DNA of 64,000 nucleotides. Origin: Cylindrotheca closterium (Eukaryota; Bacillariophyta; Bacillariophyceae; Bacillariales; Bacillariaceae). Position numbers and translations under genes: made by a program. The stretch spans positions 62,001 to 126,000 of the forward strand of contig CAKOGP040002314.1 of NCBI GenBank assembly GCA_933822405.4, in the 5' to 3' direction. How positions within the stretch are numbered: position 1 is the stretch's first letter; each line of letters starts with the position of its first letter. Shown one piece after another: positions 1 to 8,692 of this stretch. Under the pieces are notes generated by a model that saw only the letters and a list, made by a program, of their open reading frames with translations, did not search any database and was not told where the DNA came from.

Positions 1-1004
1 TGATTCCCGAAGATACTAGCGTGCTTGTTCGAGAAGAATCCAAGGTCACCGTTGATCAGCCGAAAGAGTGTACTGCGCAAGTGCAGTTGCAATTACAAAC
101 CACAGCTCATGCGACTGAAGTGACTTCATCATCTGTCCGAATGAAGTCGTTGTCGCCCACTGTTGTCCAAAGCGAAGAGCAAAACACAACTGAAACACAA
201 AGCCCTTCAATGGAGGTAGATAAACCAGTTTCTCCAACATCAACACCCACTGATAGAAATGCAGTTCCAGTTGCGGATACAATAGTATCAGAGGCAGCAG
301 CTGGTCCAGAAGCACCGATCGAGCGCGCTTCGCAGAAGACAGAGTCGCAACCCATACCAGAGGCAGATCCGCTGATTAATTCAACTAGCATGTCGGAAAT
401 TTCGGTGACAGAAGCCACTCCAAAGGTGACGGCAAGTATAGCAGCAACTGTTGTGAAAGGTCAAACAGAAGACACTGAAATGCTTGATGTACAAGCCTCT
501 GATGCAAGTAATGCAAGTGAAATTGCACCTGCTGTAGCAGAAGAAGCACCGGCGGGAACTTCAAGCGAAAAGAGCTCTGCCACTACGGGCGGAGCTTCCC
601 CTTCATCAGCAAATGGACCTCCTCCACCGGTTCCAGCAAACGAAGAAGCGGCCGGACAAGAGGCCCAAGACCCGCCAATTTCAGCAGCAAGTGAATCCGC
701 GCCTGCTACTACTAGCGAGGCACCAAGGGTTGTATCGAATGAAGTATCAGCAATGGCAGGAAGGAAAAACCATGATGCCGCTGCTAGCGAAATTGCGATT
801 GCTGCCGCAAGAGATCGTTTGATTGCTGCCATGCGAGAAGTACCAACTGTTTCGACAGCTGATGCTGCAGTTGCTGTTGCCAAAGAAAGACTGATTGCTA
901 CAATGGAAGAAGTCCCAATCTCTTCATCAAATCAGACGTTTAATGAAAAACAGGAAACTGCGAAAGTGCAATTACCCATACCTATGGATACTGATAATGA
1001 ATAA
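1..1004 (+). CDS. C-terminal part of an Ala/Glu/Ser/Thr-rich protein (5' end outside window)
   Basis: The frame is already open at base 3 and runs to a TAA at 1002-1004, so this is the end of a gene that begins upstream. About 330 residues are visible. They are low complexity, rich in Ala, Glu, Ser, Thr and Pro, with no membrane segment and no recognisable domain. Near the C-terminus two related units of about 25 residues follow each other (each Ala-rich, then R/ERLIA and a short EVP motif), which look like a tandem amphipathic helix repeat. The tail ends in acidic residues (MDTDNE). Such composition fits a disordered nuclear or scaffold protein, but no function can be assigned. Confidence 0.6.
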   Translation, partial: IPEDTSVLVREESKVTVDQPKECTAQVQLQLQTTAHATEVTSSSVRMKSLSPTVVQSEEQNTTETQSPSMEVDKPVSPTSTPTDRNAVPVADTIVSEAAAGPEAPIERASQKTESQPIPEADPLINSTSMSEISVTEATPKVTASIAATVVKGQTEDTEMLDVQASDASNASEIAPAVAEEAPAGTSSEKSSATTGGASPSSANGPPPPVPANEEAAGQEAQDPPISAASESAPATTSEAPRVVSNEVSAMAGRKNHDAAASEIAIAAARDRLIAAMREVPTVSTADAAVAVAKERLIATMEEVPISSSNQTFNEKQETAKVQLPIPMDTDNE

Positions 1005-1309
1005 CGCTACAACTCCGCAAAGATTTGCAACATGGGGGAGCATGGAGTATGGAATATTGGGCGAAAATCGCGATTGGACCTAAAAGTAATGTTGTGTTTC
1101 AACTCTCTCGTTTGATTCAATTGTTGTCATATATTGGAGGTAGGAATCAGCCAAAACACCAGAAAATCGAAACGCCGCTGTAGTCGCGGTCCCGTAGACA
1201 TTTGTACAATCAGTTGCAATACCAGTTTTGGATCCATGCCAGTAGCGGTTGAAATCAATTCAGCCTCAGCAAAATGAGAAGTGGGTTCAAAACAACTTTC
1301 CGTTGGTAT

Positions 1310-1476
1310 CAAAGATTGCATCAAATTTCCCATTTTTTCATCTTACTCGTACAGGCAATAAATAAGGTCACGATGTGACGTGCGAGAGAACCTTGACCAA
1401 AGATTTCATCAAATTTCCCATTTTTTCATCATACCGGCAATAAATGAGGTCACGATGTGACGTGCAAGAGAACCTT
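1310..1476. repeat. Two-copy tandem repeat of about 80-88 bp
   Basis: The stretch from caaagatt through tttcccattttttcatc, a CA-rich spacer and the aaggtcacgatgtgacgtgc block occurs twice in a row (about 1310-1397 and 1398-1476), with a few substitutions and a small deletion in the second copy. The second copy runs into the start of the large 1.59-kb repeat. A short minus-strand reading frame (1127-1333, 68 residues) overlaps the first unit; it has no supporting feature and is not called as a gene. Confidence 0.6.
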
Positions 1477-3044
1477 GGTTACTTTCCCATTGGCGCTTAG
1501 GTAGAAAGCAGCTCATCACAATTTTGCCAAATGCGGTTTCTCCTCTCATTATATATGGAATATATATGGCGCCACTGCTAAAATAAGAACCAGAATATCG
1601 AAATTTCGCACATATATTTTGGTGTGAACCAGTCGCGGTTCAACCGAGCTCAGTGGCGGATGACCTCCAATTAGAGAAGATGGCACCAAGACCTGCAAAG
1701 AAGTTTTACTCATCGGGATCCCCCAGTGGCGGTTATAAAGTCTTGAAGAAAACGAGGTTTCTCGTCTCATAATTTTCCAATTGTCCCTCAACAGGCAACC
1801 AAAACAAAATAATGAACTGCATCTTGACACACCAACCTCTCCATGTATCACTGCTTTCACAGCGATACACCAATGCCAGTCACCGTGATATCGTCGACCC
1901 AGTGCTGCCGAAGAAGCTGTCACTCACCAGTAGTTTGTGTGTCAATGATGCGTGCATGTCCAAACTGGGAGGCTGTGTCCCGCACTCGAATCCATTGGCA
2001 CACACCAACGCCATTTTCGTTGGACAAACCAAAAGAACCACCCGCGCACTTCTCAAGAGTCGCCACACAATGTCATCGGAGCTTCGCAAAGATTTCGAAG
2101 AAAATCCGAGGCGAAAGGAGCTCCTTTTGGACAATACAGCCAGCCTCCATCGAAGGATGGAAGAATATCGCAGACAAAAGAGGACTGGCAGATATATCCA
2201 TATTTTCGATACCGATTCGGACGACGAAGACCTCAAATGAGCAATGACTGTCGATGGTAATTGAGAATGAACAAAAAGGAGCTACCATACTAGGCGGCTA
2301 ATGCTTTCGGATGAAGAATATTGTAATTTATTATATTAGCAATACTATTATTGACAATGTGACTGCTTTAGCGTTGAATTCTCTCTTTGTATTCCGACGA
2401 GCATTATGCACCAACGCAGTCTTCGAGTGACTAGACATACGGCGAGCTGTGCCGAGCCTAACCCGCAATGAGTTTGAATGAATCAATCGCATTTTGCTCA
2501 ATCTCGTCGTATGTAGTGTGGATAGTTACAAGGGCATCTTTGTCGCTACACTTCGATACAATACGATCAGTCGACGAGCTCTGATCATGGGTACTTGAGG
2601 CAAAGAGTTGACCACAGGGTATTGGGACTCTAGAAGCTCGTTTGGGGTACAGACCTTTGTCCCTCCTACAGTATTTGCTGTCGTGCTCTGATGAAGCTAG
2701 ATATTACAATGATAATGCGCAAGCGTAATGATAAATGGTAATGAGTGAACTTTCTTTCTTTTCAATGGTCTTATGGACGAGTGCAACAAACGGTGAATGA
2801 GAAAACTTTACAGCAGTGAACGTTTGAATCAATGTATTTTATAGTTTTTAAAAACTGCTGGTAATATGAATAGAACAACCCAAAATAAAAGCGTGTAGAC
2901 TGCACCCGGTATCTCCAAGTCTTGAGTAGCAAGGATATCATAGACACAATCCTTGATGGTTGCGGCATCCTTCAGACCAGCGCGAGCACTTGACTTCCTC
3001 CATATCAATGTTGGATTCTTCGAGGAGTCTGCGACGCTCACCGC
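1454..3044. repeat. 1.59-kb direct repeat, copy A
   Basis: The sequence from gatgtgacgtgcaagagaacc to about caccgc is repeated at 5622-7216 in the same orientation (offset 4168 at the start, 4172 at the end because of small indels). By eye the first 1.25 kb of the two copies shows no difference; a handful of substitutions and three small indels lie in the last 350 bases. The copy carries a small plus-strand ORF (1812-2240) and the 3' end of the minus-strand gene whose full copy lies at 7022-8389. At 3044 the host sequence stops and retroelement sequence begins. Confidence 0.9.
1812..2240 (+). CDS. Small basic/acidic-tailed hypothetical protein, copy A
   Basis: This frame encodes 142 residues. 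The second half is charged and looks helical (SSELRKDFEENPRRKELLL, then RRMEEYRRQKRTGRY) and ends in an acidic tail (DTDSDDEDLK). The first half is less protein-like, so the true start could be the internal Met just before SSELRKDF (about residue 86). No signal peptide or membrane segment is seen. The family is not recognised. An identical copy sits at 5980-6408. Identity at DNA level extends well beyond the frame, so conservation alone does not prove that it is coding. Confidence 0.4.
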   Translation: MNCILTHQPLHVSLLSQRYTNASHRDIVDPVLPKKLSLTSSLCVNDACMSKLGGCVPHSNPLAHTNAIFVGQTKRTTRALLKSRHTMSSELRKDFEENPRRKELLLDNTASLHRRMEEYRRQKRTGRYIHIFDTDSDDEDLK

Positions 3045-3660
3045 TCATTCCCTGCATGATTGGATCCAATTGTCTCAATTCAGCTTCTTTGGATCTTGGG
3101 TCATCTATTGTGTCTTCGTGGACAATTGAGACTTTCCCAAGTTGGACGGTACCTGGATTCCAAGGCACTTTGCCTGTCATATCAATGTGGGGGCAATTCG
3201 CGAGTTCTCGATCAGTTGGAGCCCTTGAATCGAATAGTAACTTTGTCCCCTTTGGCTTGAGTGCAACAAATATTGGCTTGGTCTCGATACCATTATTCCT
3301 CATCTCATCGAACGGATTATCCCATAGGGGTATTCCGAACTTGCGGACTTGGTTTGGGTTGATCAATGAATGATCTAACCGGTTCCCATAATAAAGTGCT
3401 TCGTTGAATATCAATATGAACGTGGTGCCGCTCTGTGGGCAGTCATAAGCGGTCGCTCCAGATACAATTGGTACGTTTGTTGGTGGCAGAGCTGGGTCGT
3501 ACGCGTACACATCCGCCAATCTTGGGGTGTAGCTCATGATAACAAAGTTCTTGCCAAGGCAACAAGTGTCGGCGTTAGTATCCATCTCATTGCTCGCCGT
3601 CGTTCCTGGTGTTGGTTGTTGCACTGGTCGCTGGGATGCGGCTGTGTTGGATGAGATCAC
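3045..3660 (-). pseudogene. Copia protease-like fragment, truncated
   Basis: The frame reads through NADTCCLGKNFVIM, where the D-T/S pair corresponds to the retropepsin active-site triad position, here in the altered form ADTC. It continues through a hydrophobic stretch and a LINPNQVRKFGIPLWDNPFD block that precedes integrase in related elements. Near 3045 it passes without a stop into host sequence from repeat copy A, giving a chimeric C-terminus of about 35 residues. It is separated from gag by frame changes, so no intact Gag-Pol is made. Confidence 0.7.
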
Positions 3661-3693
3661 CCTTACAATTCGTCTGATCTCACTTATTGCGTT

Positions 3694-3963
3694 TCAGGTC
3701 CTCCCGCTTGCCTGTTGGTTACTTGCCTGTTGGTTGCGTCCGCCCATTGCTGTACTTCCAGCCGTTCCCATAGTCACTTGTGATATCTGCGTGGCTGCTT
3801 TGGCTGGAATTGTAGCAGGAACGTTGTTGGATTTCATTGATGCCACCTCGGCTTGCAATTCCGCCAGCTGCGTTTCCACTTGTTGTGTTTGTGCGGCCTG
3901 TCTTGTTGTTCTTCTTGCTGGCAATCCTTGACTTTCTTGGTATGCGGCTCTTTCCTTTGCCAT
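3694..3963 (-). pseudogene. Gag C-terminal remnant in a shifted frame
   Basis: About 89 residues, rich in Gln and Ala with a short predicted coiled coil (the TQLAELQAEVASMKSN region). It lies between gag and the protease-like piece, in a different frame from the upstream gag. A further stretch at 3834-4046 in the third frame (YERLPINNVNAWQRKE) also resembles the gag C-terminal region, so at least two frameshifts break the polyprotein here. Confidence 0.5.
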
Positions 3964-4029
3964 GCGTTAACGTTGTTTATTGGTAAACGCTCGTAGGTGT
4001 GTTGGAGAGAAACGGTAGCTAGGATGGTA

Positions 4030-4944
4030 CTAGATCTTCTCTCCATTACTCAGAGCAATCTCTTGTTCGTTGCGACGTTTGTTGCCTCCTCCATTGTTTT
4101 GGCTCCTGCTTCTGTCGCAATCGTTGTCAGCTCTAGTTTCGCTCAAGTATCGTCCCCTATCGGTTGCATTACTGGTTCCTTGGGGAAACTTTTCTCTCAC
4201 TGCAGTTCGGTAGATTTGTAATGCTGTCGTGAAAGTCATTAACAGCGGTCTTTTGCCAATTTCCGTATTGATTGCCGTTTTGTCCAGTTGTAGAAATGGT
4301 GCTGTAACCTTGCTTTGTAGGCTACGCAGTTTCATTGCTTCTGAATGGACTTCTCTCCCCTCGTGTTTGTCGCATGCTGCATGCACTTTCTTTAGCATTC
4401 GTTCAAACATGGACCAGTTCATTTTGGGTTTTTCACCAACATAACACAATTCTTTGATGGTGTGTTCAGCTTTGACGATATCGCTGGCTAGTATCCCTTT
4501 GCCTTCATAGTGGGAATGTAGTGCTTTGAATGCTTCTCTTCCATTGCCTGCAATGTGGATGGCTTGGAGGGTCGCCTCAGCTTTGGTATTCCCCACAATG
4601 AACTTGCTTAGAAGGACTAGTACTTTGGCGTTGTTCATGACGTATGCTTCGCCAATGTGTGGTGCCATGTTGATGTAGATTTCCAAGAAATCTTCGTGGA
4701 GGGTGAGTATTCCTGCATTGTTCATTCTCACAATGTAGCTCAGTGGCACACCGTCTCTTCCTGGTGTGGTGCTGTCCATCGTCATGGTGAAATCGTCCGA
4801 GAATATTTCATAAGCAATTCTCTCGGCTTGTGTGCGTCCTTGGAAAAGGGTGACATTGTTAATGCCACAGATGACCATGTTGTCGTGTACAGTGAAGAAA
4901 GGAGGAACAGCGGCCATATTGCCAGTATCAATGTCATACATCAA
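4030..4944 (-). CDS. Retroelement Gag (copia type)
   Basis: This frame encodes 304 residues. The middle contains the helical UBN2-like gag core: a region with AFKALHSHYEGKG, then DIVKAEHTIKELCY, then NWSMFERMLKKVHAAC. The C-terminal part is basic and Asn/Arg-rich (SRSQNNGGGNKRRN), as expected for nucleic acid binding, but no CCHC zinc knuckle is present. The Met at 4944 follows the leader and minisatellite. The element is truncated downstream, so autonomous mobility is excluded, although gag itself has no internal stop. Confidence 0.7.
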   Translation of the reverse strand: MMYDIDTGNMAAVPPFFTVHDNMVICGINNVTLFQGRTQAERIAYEIFSDDFTMTMDSTTPGRDGVPLSYIVRMNNAGILTLHEDFLEIYINMAPHIGEAYVMNNAKVLVLLSKFIVGNTKAEATLQAIHIAGNGREAFKALHSHYEGKGILASDIVKAEHTIKELCYVGEKPKMNWSMFERMLKKVHAACDKHEGREVHSEAMKLRSLQSKVTAPFLQLDKTAINTEIGKRPLLMTFTTALQIYRTAVREKFPQGTSNATDRGRYLSETRADNDCDRSRSQNNGGGNKRRNEQEIALSNGEKI

Positions 4945-4975
4945 ATTGATAGTTCACATTTCTTTTATTCGTAAC

Positions 4976-5212
4976 AGTTTTCATTGGTGTTGTTCAGCAC
5001 GATTCGTAACAGTTTTTGTTTCTGTTGTTCAGCACCATTCGTGGCAGTTTTCATTGGTGTTGCTCAGCACCATTCGTGGCAGTTTTCGTTGGTGTTGCTC
5101 AGCACCAATCGTGACAGTTTTCGTTGGTGTTGCTCAGCACCATTCGTGACAGTTTTCGTTGGTGTTGCTCAGCACCATTCGTGACAGTTTTCGTTGGTGT
5201 TGCTCAGCACTG
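4976..5212. repeat. 35-bp minisatellite in the retroelement leader
   Basis: About six and a half copies of a 35-base unit (core cgtggcagttttcgttggtg followed by ttgctcagcaccat). The period is not a multiple of three, so plus-strand frames through it cycle through the same words in different frames and are not genes. The array lies just upstream of the gag start on the minus strand. Confidence 0.85.
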
Positions 5213-5292
5213 TTCATCATAATGTTCATAACATTTGATGTCATTTTGCATTTACGATCATGTTCATCATTACGTTCATAACGTTTGATGGC

Positions 5293-5365
5293 ATTGCATT
5301 TCAATACATTTCAATACATTTCAATACATTTCAATACATTTCAATACATTTCAATACGTTTCATT
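5293..5365. repeat. 10-bp tandem repeat
   Basis: About seven copies of atttcaatac in direct tandem, ending with a variant (tacgtttcattttcg). It lies between the 35-bp minisatellite and the probable LTR. Confidence 0.85.
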
Positions 5366-5419
5366 TTCGTTTCGTTTGTCGGATAACTTTTGACAGTTAT
5401 TGCTGGATCTGATAAACCA

Positions 5420-5618
5420 TGTAAATGTAATCGTTACATTATTACGAGAGTGTTGACTTACGAAGTAGTAGATGTTAAAGATAGTAATGTAGATCAAATC
5501 GTATTCTTAAAAAGAGTGTTGCTATCGTCGTTTCATCGACAGGCTTCCGCGAAGGCGGATCCTGTTCACTTACGGACACGAACGATTGCATGCGTGTGCA
5601 ATAGCACGGTAGCCTTCA
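5420..5618 (-). repeat. Probable retroelement LTR (199 bp)
   Basis: On the minus strand this block starts TGAAGG and ends TTTACA. It is followed directly by tggtttatcagatcc, which resembles an initiator-tRNA-Met primer binding site. Position, length and TG..CA ends fit a copia LTR. No second copy is present in the window, so the LTR call rests on these ends and the neighbouring gag only. Confidence 0.4.
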
Positions 5619-5621
5619 TTT

Positions 5622-7216
5622 GATGTGACGTGCAAGAGAACCTTGGTTACTTTCCCATTGGCGCTTAGGTAGAAAGCAGCTCATCACAATTTTGCCAAAT
5701 GCGGTTTCTCCTCTCATTATATATGGAATATATATGGCGCCACTGCTAAAATAAGAACCAGAATATCGAAATTTCGCACATATATTTTGGTGTGAACCAG
5801 TCGCGGTTCAACCGAGCTCAGTGGCGGATGACCTCCAATTAGAGAAGATGGCACCAAGACCTGCAAAGAAGTTTTACTCATCGGGATCCCCCAGTGGCGG
5901 TTATAAAGTCTTGAAGAAAACGAGGTTTCTCGTCTCATAATTTTCCAATTGTCCCTCAACAGGCAACCAAAACAAAATAATGAACTGCATCTTGACACAC
6001 CAACCTCTCCATGTATCACTGCTTTCACAGCGATACACCAATGCCAGTCACCGTGATATCGTCGACCCAGTGCTGCCGAAGAAGCTGTCACTCACCAGTA
6101 GTTTGTGTGTCAATGATGCGTGCATGTCCAAACTGGGAGGCTGTGTCCCGCACTCGAATCCATTGGCACACACCAACGCCATTTTCGTTGGACAAACCAA
6201 AAGAACCACCCGCGCACTTCTCAAGAGTCGCCACACAATGTCATCGGAGCTTCGCAAAGATTTCGAAGAAAATCCGAGGCGAAAGGAGCTCCTTTTGGAC
6301 AATACAGCCAGCCTCCATCGAAGGATGGAAGAATATCGCAGACAAAAGAGGACTGGCAGATATATCCATATTTTCGATACCGATTCGGACGACGAAGACC
6401 TCAAATGAGCAATGACTGTCGATGGTAATTGAGAATGAACAAAAAGGAGCTACCATACTAGGCGGCTAATGCTTTCGGATGAAGAATATTGTAATTTATT
6501 ATATTAGCAATACTATTATTGACAATGTGACTGCTTTAGCGTTGAATTCTCTCTTTGTATTCCGACGAGCATTATGCACCAACGCAGTCTTCGAGTGACT
6601 AGACATACGGCGAGCTGTGCCGAGCCTAACCCGCAATGAGTTTGAATGAATCAATCGCATTTTGCTCAATCTCGTCGTATGTAGTGTGGATAGTTACAAG
6701 GGCATCTTTGTCGCTACACTTCGATACAATACGATCAGTCGACGAGCTCTGATCATGGGTACTTGAGGCAAAGAGTTGACCACAGGGTATTGGGACTCTA
6801 GAAGCTCGTTTGGGGTACAGACCTTTGTCCCTCCTACAGTATTTGCTGTCGTGCTCTGATGAAGCTAGATATTTACAATGATAATGCGCAAGCGTAATGA
6901 TAAATAGTAATGAGTGAACTTTCTTTCTTTTCAATGGTCTTATGGACGAGTGCAACAAACGGTGAATGAGAAAACTTTACAGCAGTGAACGTTTGAATCA
7001 ATGTATTTTATAGTTTTTTTTTTAAACTGCTGGTAATATGAATAGAACAACCCAAAATAAAAGCGTGTAGACTGCACCCAGTATCTCCAAGTCTTGAGTA
7101 GCAAGGATATCATAGACACAATCCTTGATGGTTGCGGCATCCTTCAGACCAGCGCGAGCACTTGACTTCCTCCATACCAATGTTGGATTCTTCGAGGAGT
7201 CTGCGACGCTCACCGC
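5622..7216. repeat. 1.59-kb direct repeat, copy B
   Basis: Second copy of the segment at 1454-3044, same orientation. It begins within a few bases of the outer end of the probable LTR and runs seamlessly into the rest of the host gene at 7217-8389, so this side keeps the original downstream junction, while copy A keeps the original upstream one. Differences from copy A include an extra T near 6873, a longer T run near 7017, and substitutions near 6905, 7080 and 7178. Confidence 0.9.
5980..6408 (+). CDS. Small basic/acidic-tailed hypothetical protein, copy B
   Basis: Identical in translation to the frame at 1812-2240 (142 residues, charged helical second half, acidic C-terminus). If real, both loci express the same protein. 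Family not recognised. Confidence 0.4.
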   Translation: MNCILTHQPLHVSLLSQRYTNASHRDIVDPVLPKKLSLTSSLCVNDACMSKLGGCVPHSNPLAHTNAIFVGQTKRTTRALLKSRHTMSSELRKDFEENPRRKELLLDNTASLHRRMEEYRRQKRTGRYIHIFDTDSDDEDLK

Positions 7217-8389
7217 GAAGATCTTCTGGCAGTATTGCACTTCTCGTGGAATTGAGGAGATTCAATCTCTTGGAACATCTTGCATTCGGATGAAAGCACC
7301 TGTCATTCGTTCCCGAGGTCATCAGAGTCGTTGAGGACAGTTTCGGATTTCCCCACCTCGAGCAAGAGTATTTCGTCGCCGTCTGGATTGTCGTTGAACC
7401 TTGTGACAAGGCATTTAAGATGCAGAAACTTGTTTCGTTATGGTACTTGTCGTCGTCTCCTCACTAGTTGATGCCTCGTTTGGTTCTTTTATGGAGTCGT
7501 CGTCGATGTCATCTGGCTCCTTTTGTGCTCCTCCACGTTCTCCAGTTTCCGTCTCAGACGCTTTTATCATAACCTCGCCTTGTTGATCGTAGGCGTCCGC
7601 TTCTTCTTTTGCAACAACACCCAATTTCGGATGATAGACGAGCCATCCCGGTGGGTAGTCTTGTGGGTTGAGAAAGGCTGGTTCCAGTTCGGGTGGTGGT
7701 TGTGGTTGCTTGAGACTTGGTCTCTTTGGCAATTCCTCCTTTGCCCCTGGAATTGGGACTAGTGGAGGCATCTTGGTTGGTTGAGTCGCTTTGCCAGCCA
7801 AGGCACGGAGAATCCGAACACGAGATGACGGGCCCTTGACGGTTGCATCTTTTTGCTGCCGGGCATCATCATCATCATTGTCATCATCGTAGTCATCTGC
7901 CAGAAGAGGAGAGTAGGATGCTGGACTAAGCAACCTAAGAACTGCATCAAAGGGCGCCATGCAAAGGGACCATGTGACATCGATCAGACGCAATATAGAT
8001 CGATACAGCATCACACCATAAGGTGTGTCTGGATCAGCTGAATCATCGTTATCAAAGAACCCCAAAATCGCGAGTGGCGCAAGCAATAGAACCATTACGA
8101 TCAAAATCATGGATAGAGTGCTTGTGGTTGAGCCAGATTTCTGACTGAGGATGTAACTCAGGGCTCGTTCGAACACCTTGATGAGCCAAGAAACAACGGG
8201 TTGTTGCCTCAGTATTTTGGGTAACCAAGAACTAATGATGGTGCTAGTATCATCTTGCAACAGGTCAGAGTAGACTTCATCCACAATGGCCGAGGGATCG
8301 TAGTCGTCGTAGTAAGCATTGACATCAACGTGCTCATCATCGTGGGCAGAAGTGTCGTACTTTTCCATGTAGAGTGTATTGTCCTCCAT
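7022..8389 (-). CDS. Hypothetical acidic membrane protein with unresolved 3' structure
   Basis: The main frame (8389 to 7415) encodes 324 residues. An acidic N-terminus rich in Asp and Tyr is followed by a strong membrane segment at about residues 91-112 (SMILIVMVLLLAPLAILGFF), a second hydrophobic stretch, an Asp-rich linker (DDYDDDNDDDD), a Pro-rich part and a YPPGWLVYHPKLGVV motif. Downstream, coding-like sequence continues in other frames and ends with a C-terminal membrane helix (GAVYTLLFWVVLFILPAV, stop at 7022). That tail is also present in repeat copy A. Between 7230 and 7420 the likely frame contains a TGA (7303-7305) and needs a one-base shift near 7235, so the gene either has small introns I could not fix or is damaged. 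A rival open frame (7409-7110, 100 residues) exists but looks less protein-like. No family recognised. Confidence 0.55.
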
Positions 8390-8692
8390 GTTTTATATAT
8401 ATATGATGCGGCACTTGTCTCAATTAAAGTGGGATTGACTGTCGTGCTCTAGAATATTATACATTGATCGCAAGAGTTTCGTAGTCGTATCGTTGCGTTT
8501 CGACCGATTGTCGACTAAACAGATTGATTCAGTTAACGTTTCGCGCGACTGCGATTGCGCGTCAAATCTTTTATTCCAAACGCACTGCGTTGCAACTATG
8601 ATGATTGCATTATTGGACTGTTGTCAGGGTACCTGGTACAATAGCTGCTCTGAATTCATACATTCAAGAGGCAAAATAAGGACAGCCAAAGT

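Larger units (their letters stand above)
3045..5618 (-). mobile_element. Truncated Ty1/copia-type LTR retroelement fragment
   Basis: Read on the minus strand the order is: probable LTR (5618-5420), primer-binding-site-like tggtttatcagatcc just after it, a leader holding minisatellites, gag (4944-4030), a broken gag tail, then a protease-like stretch that stops at 3045. Integrase, reverse transcriptase and RNase H are absent, and no second LTR is seen, so this is the 5' part of an element only. The residues around ADTCCLGKNF, the phrase VPIVSGAT and a conserved LINPNQVRKFG block are typical of copia-like elements of diatoms and related algae (family knowledge). The fragment lies exactly between the two 1.59-kb repeats. 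Confidence 0.75.

Noticed and set aside
461..883. Minus-strand frame of 140 residues rich in Ala
   Set aside because: It is the antisense shadow of the Ala/Glu-rich plus-strand gene end.
1549..1923. Minus-strand 124-residue frame, also at 5717-6091
   Set aside because: Identity in both copies follows from the DNA repeat; there is no domain and it overlaps the start of the opposite small ORF.
4657..5184. Plus-strand frames full of FxxVLLS and VAQHHS words
   Set aside because: They read through the 35-bp minisatellite and the antisense of gag; the same words appear in shifting frames because the period is not divisible by three.
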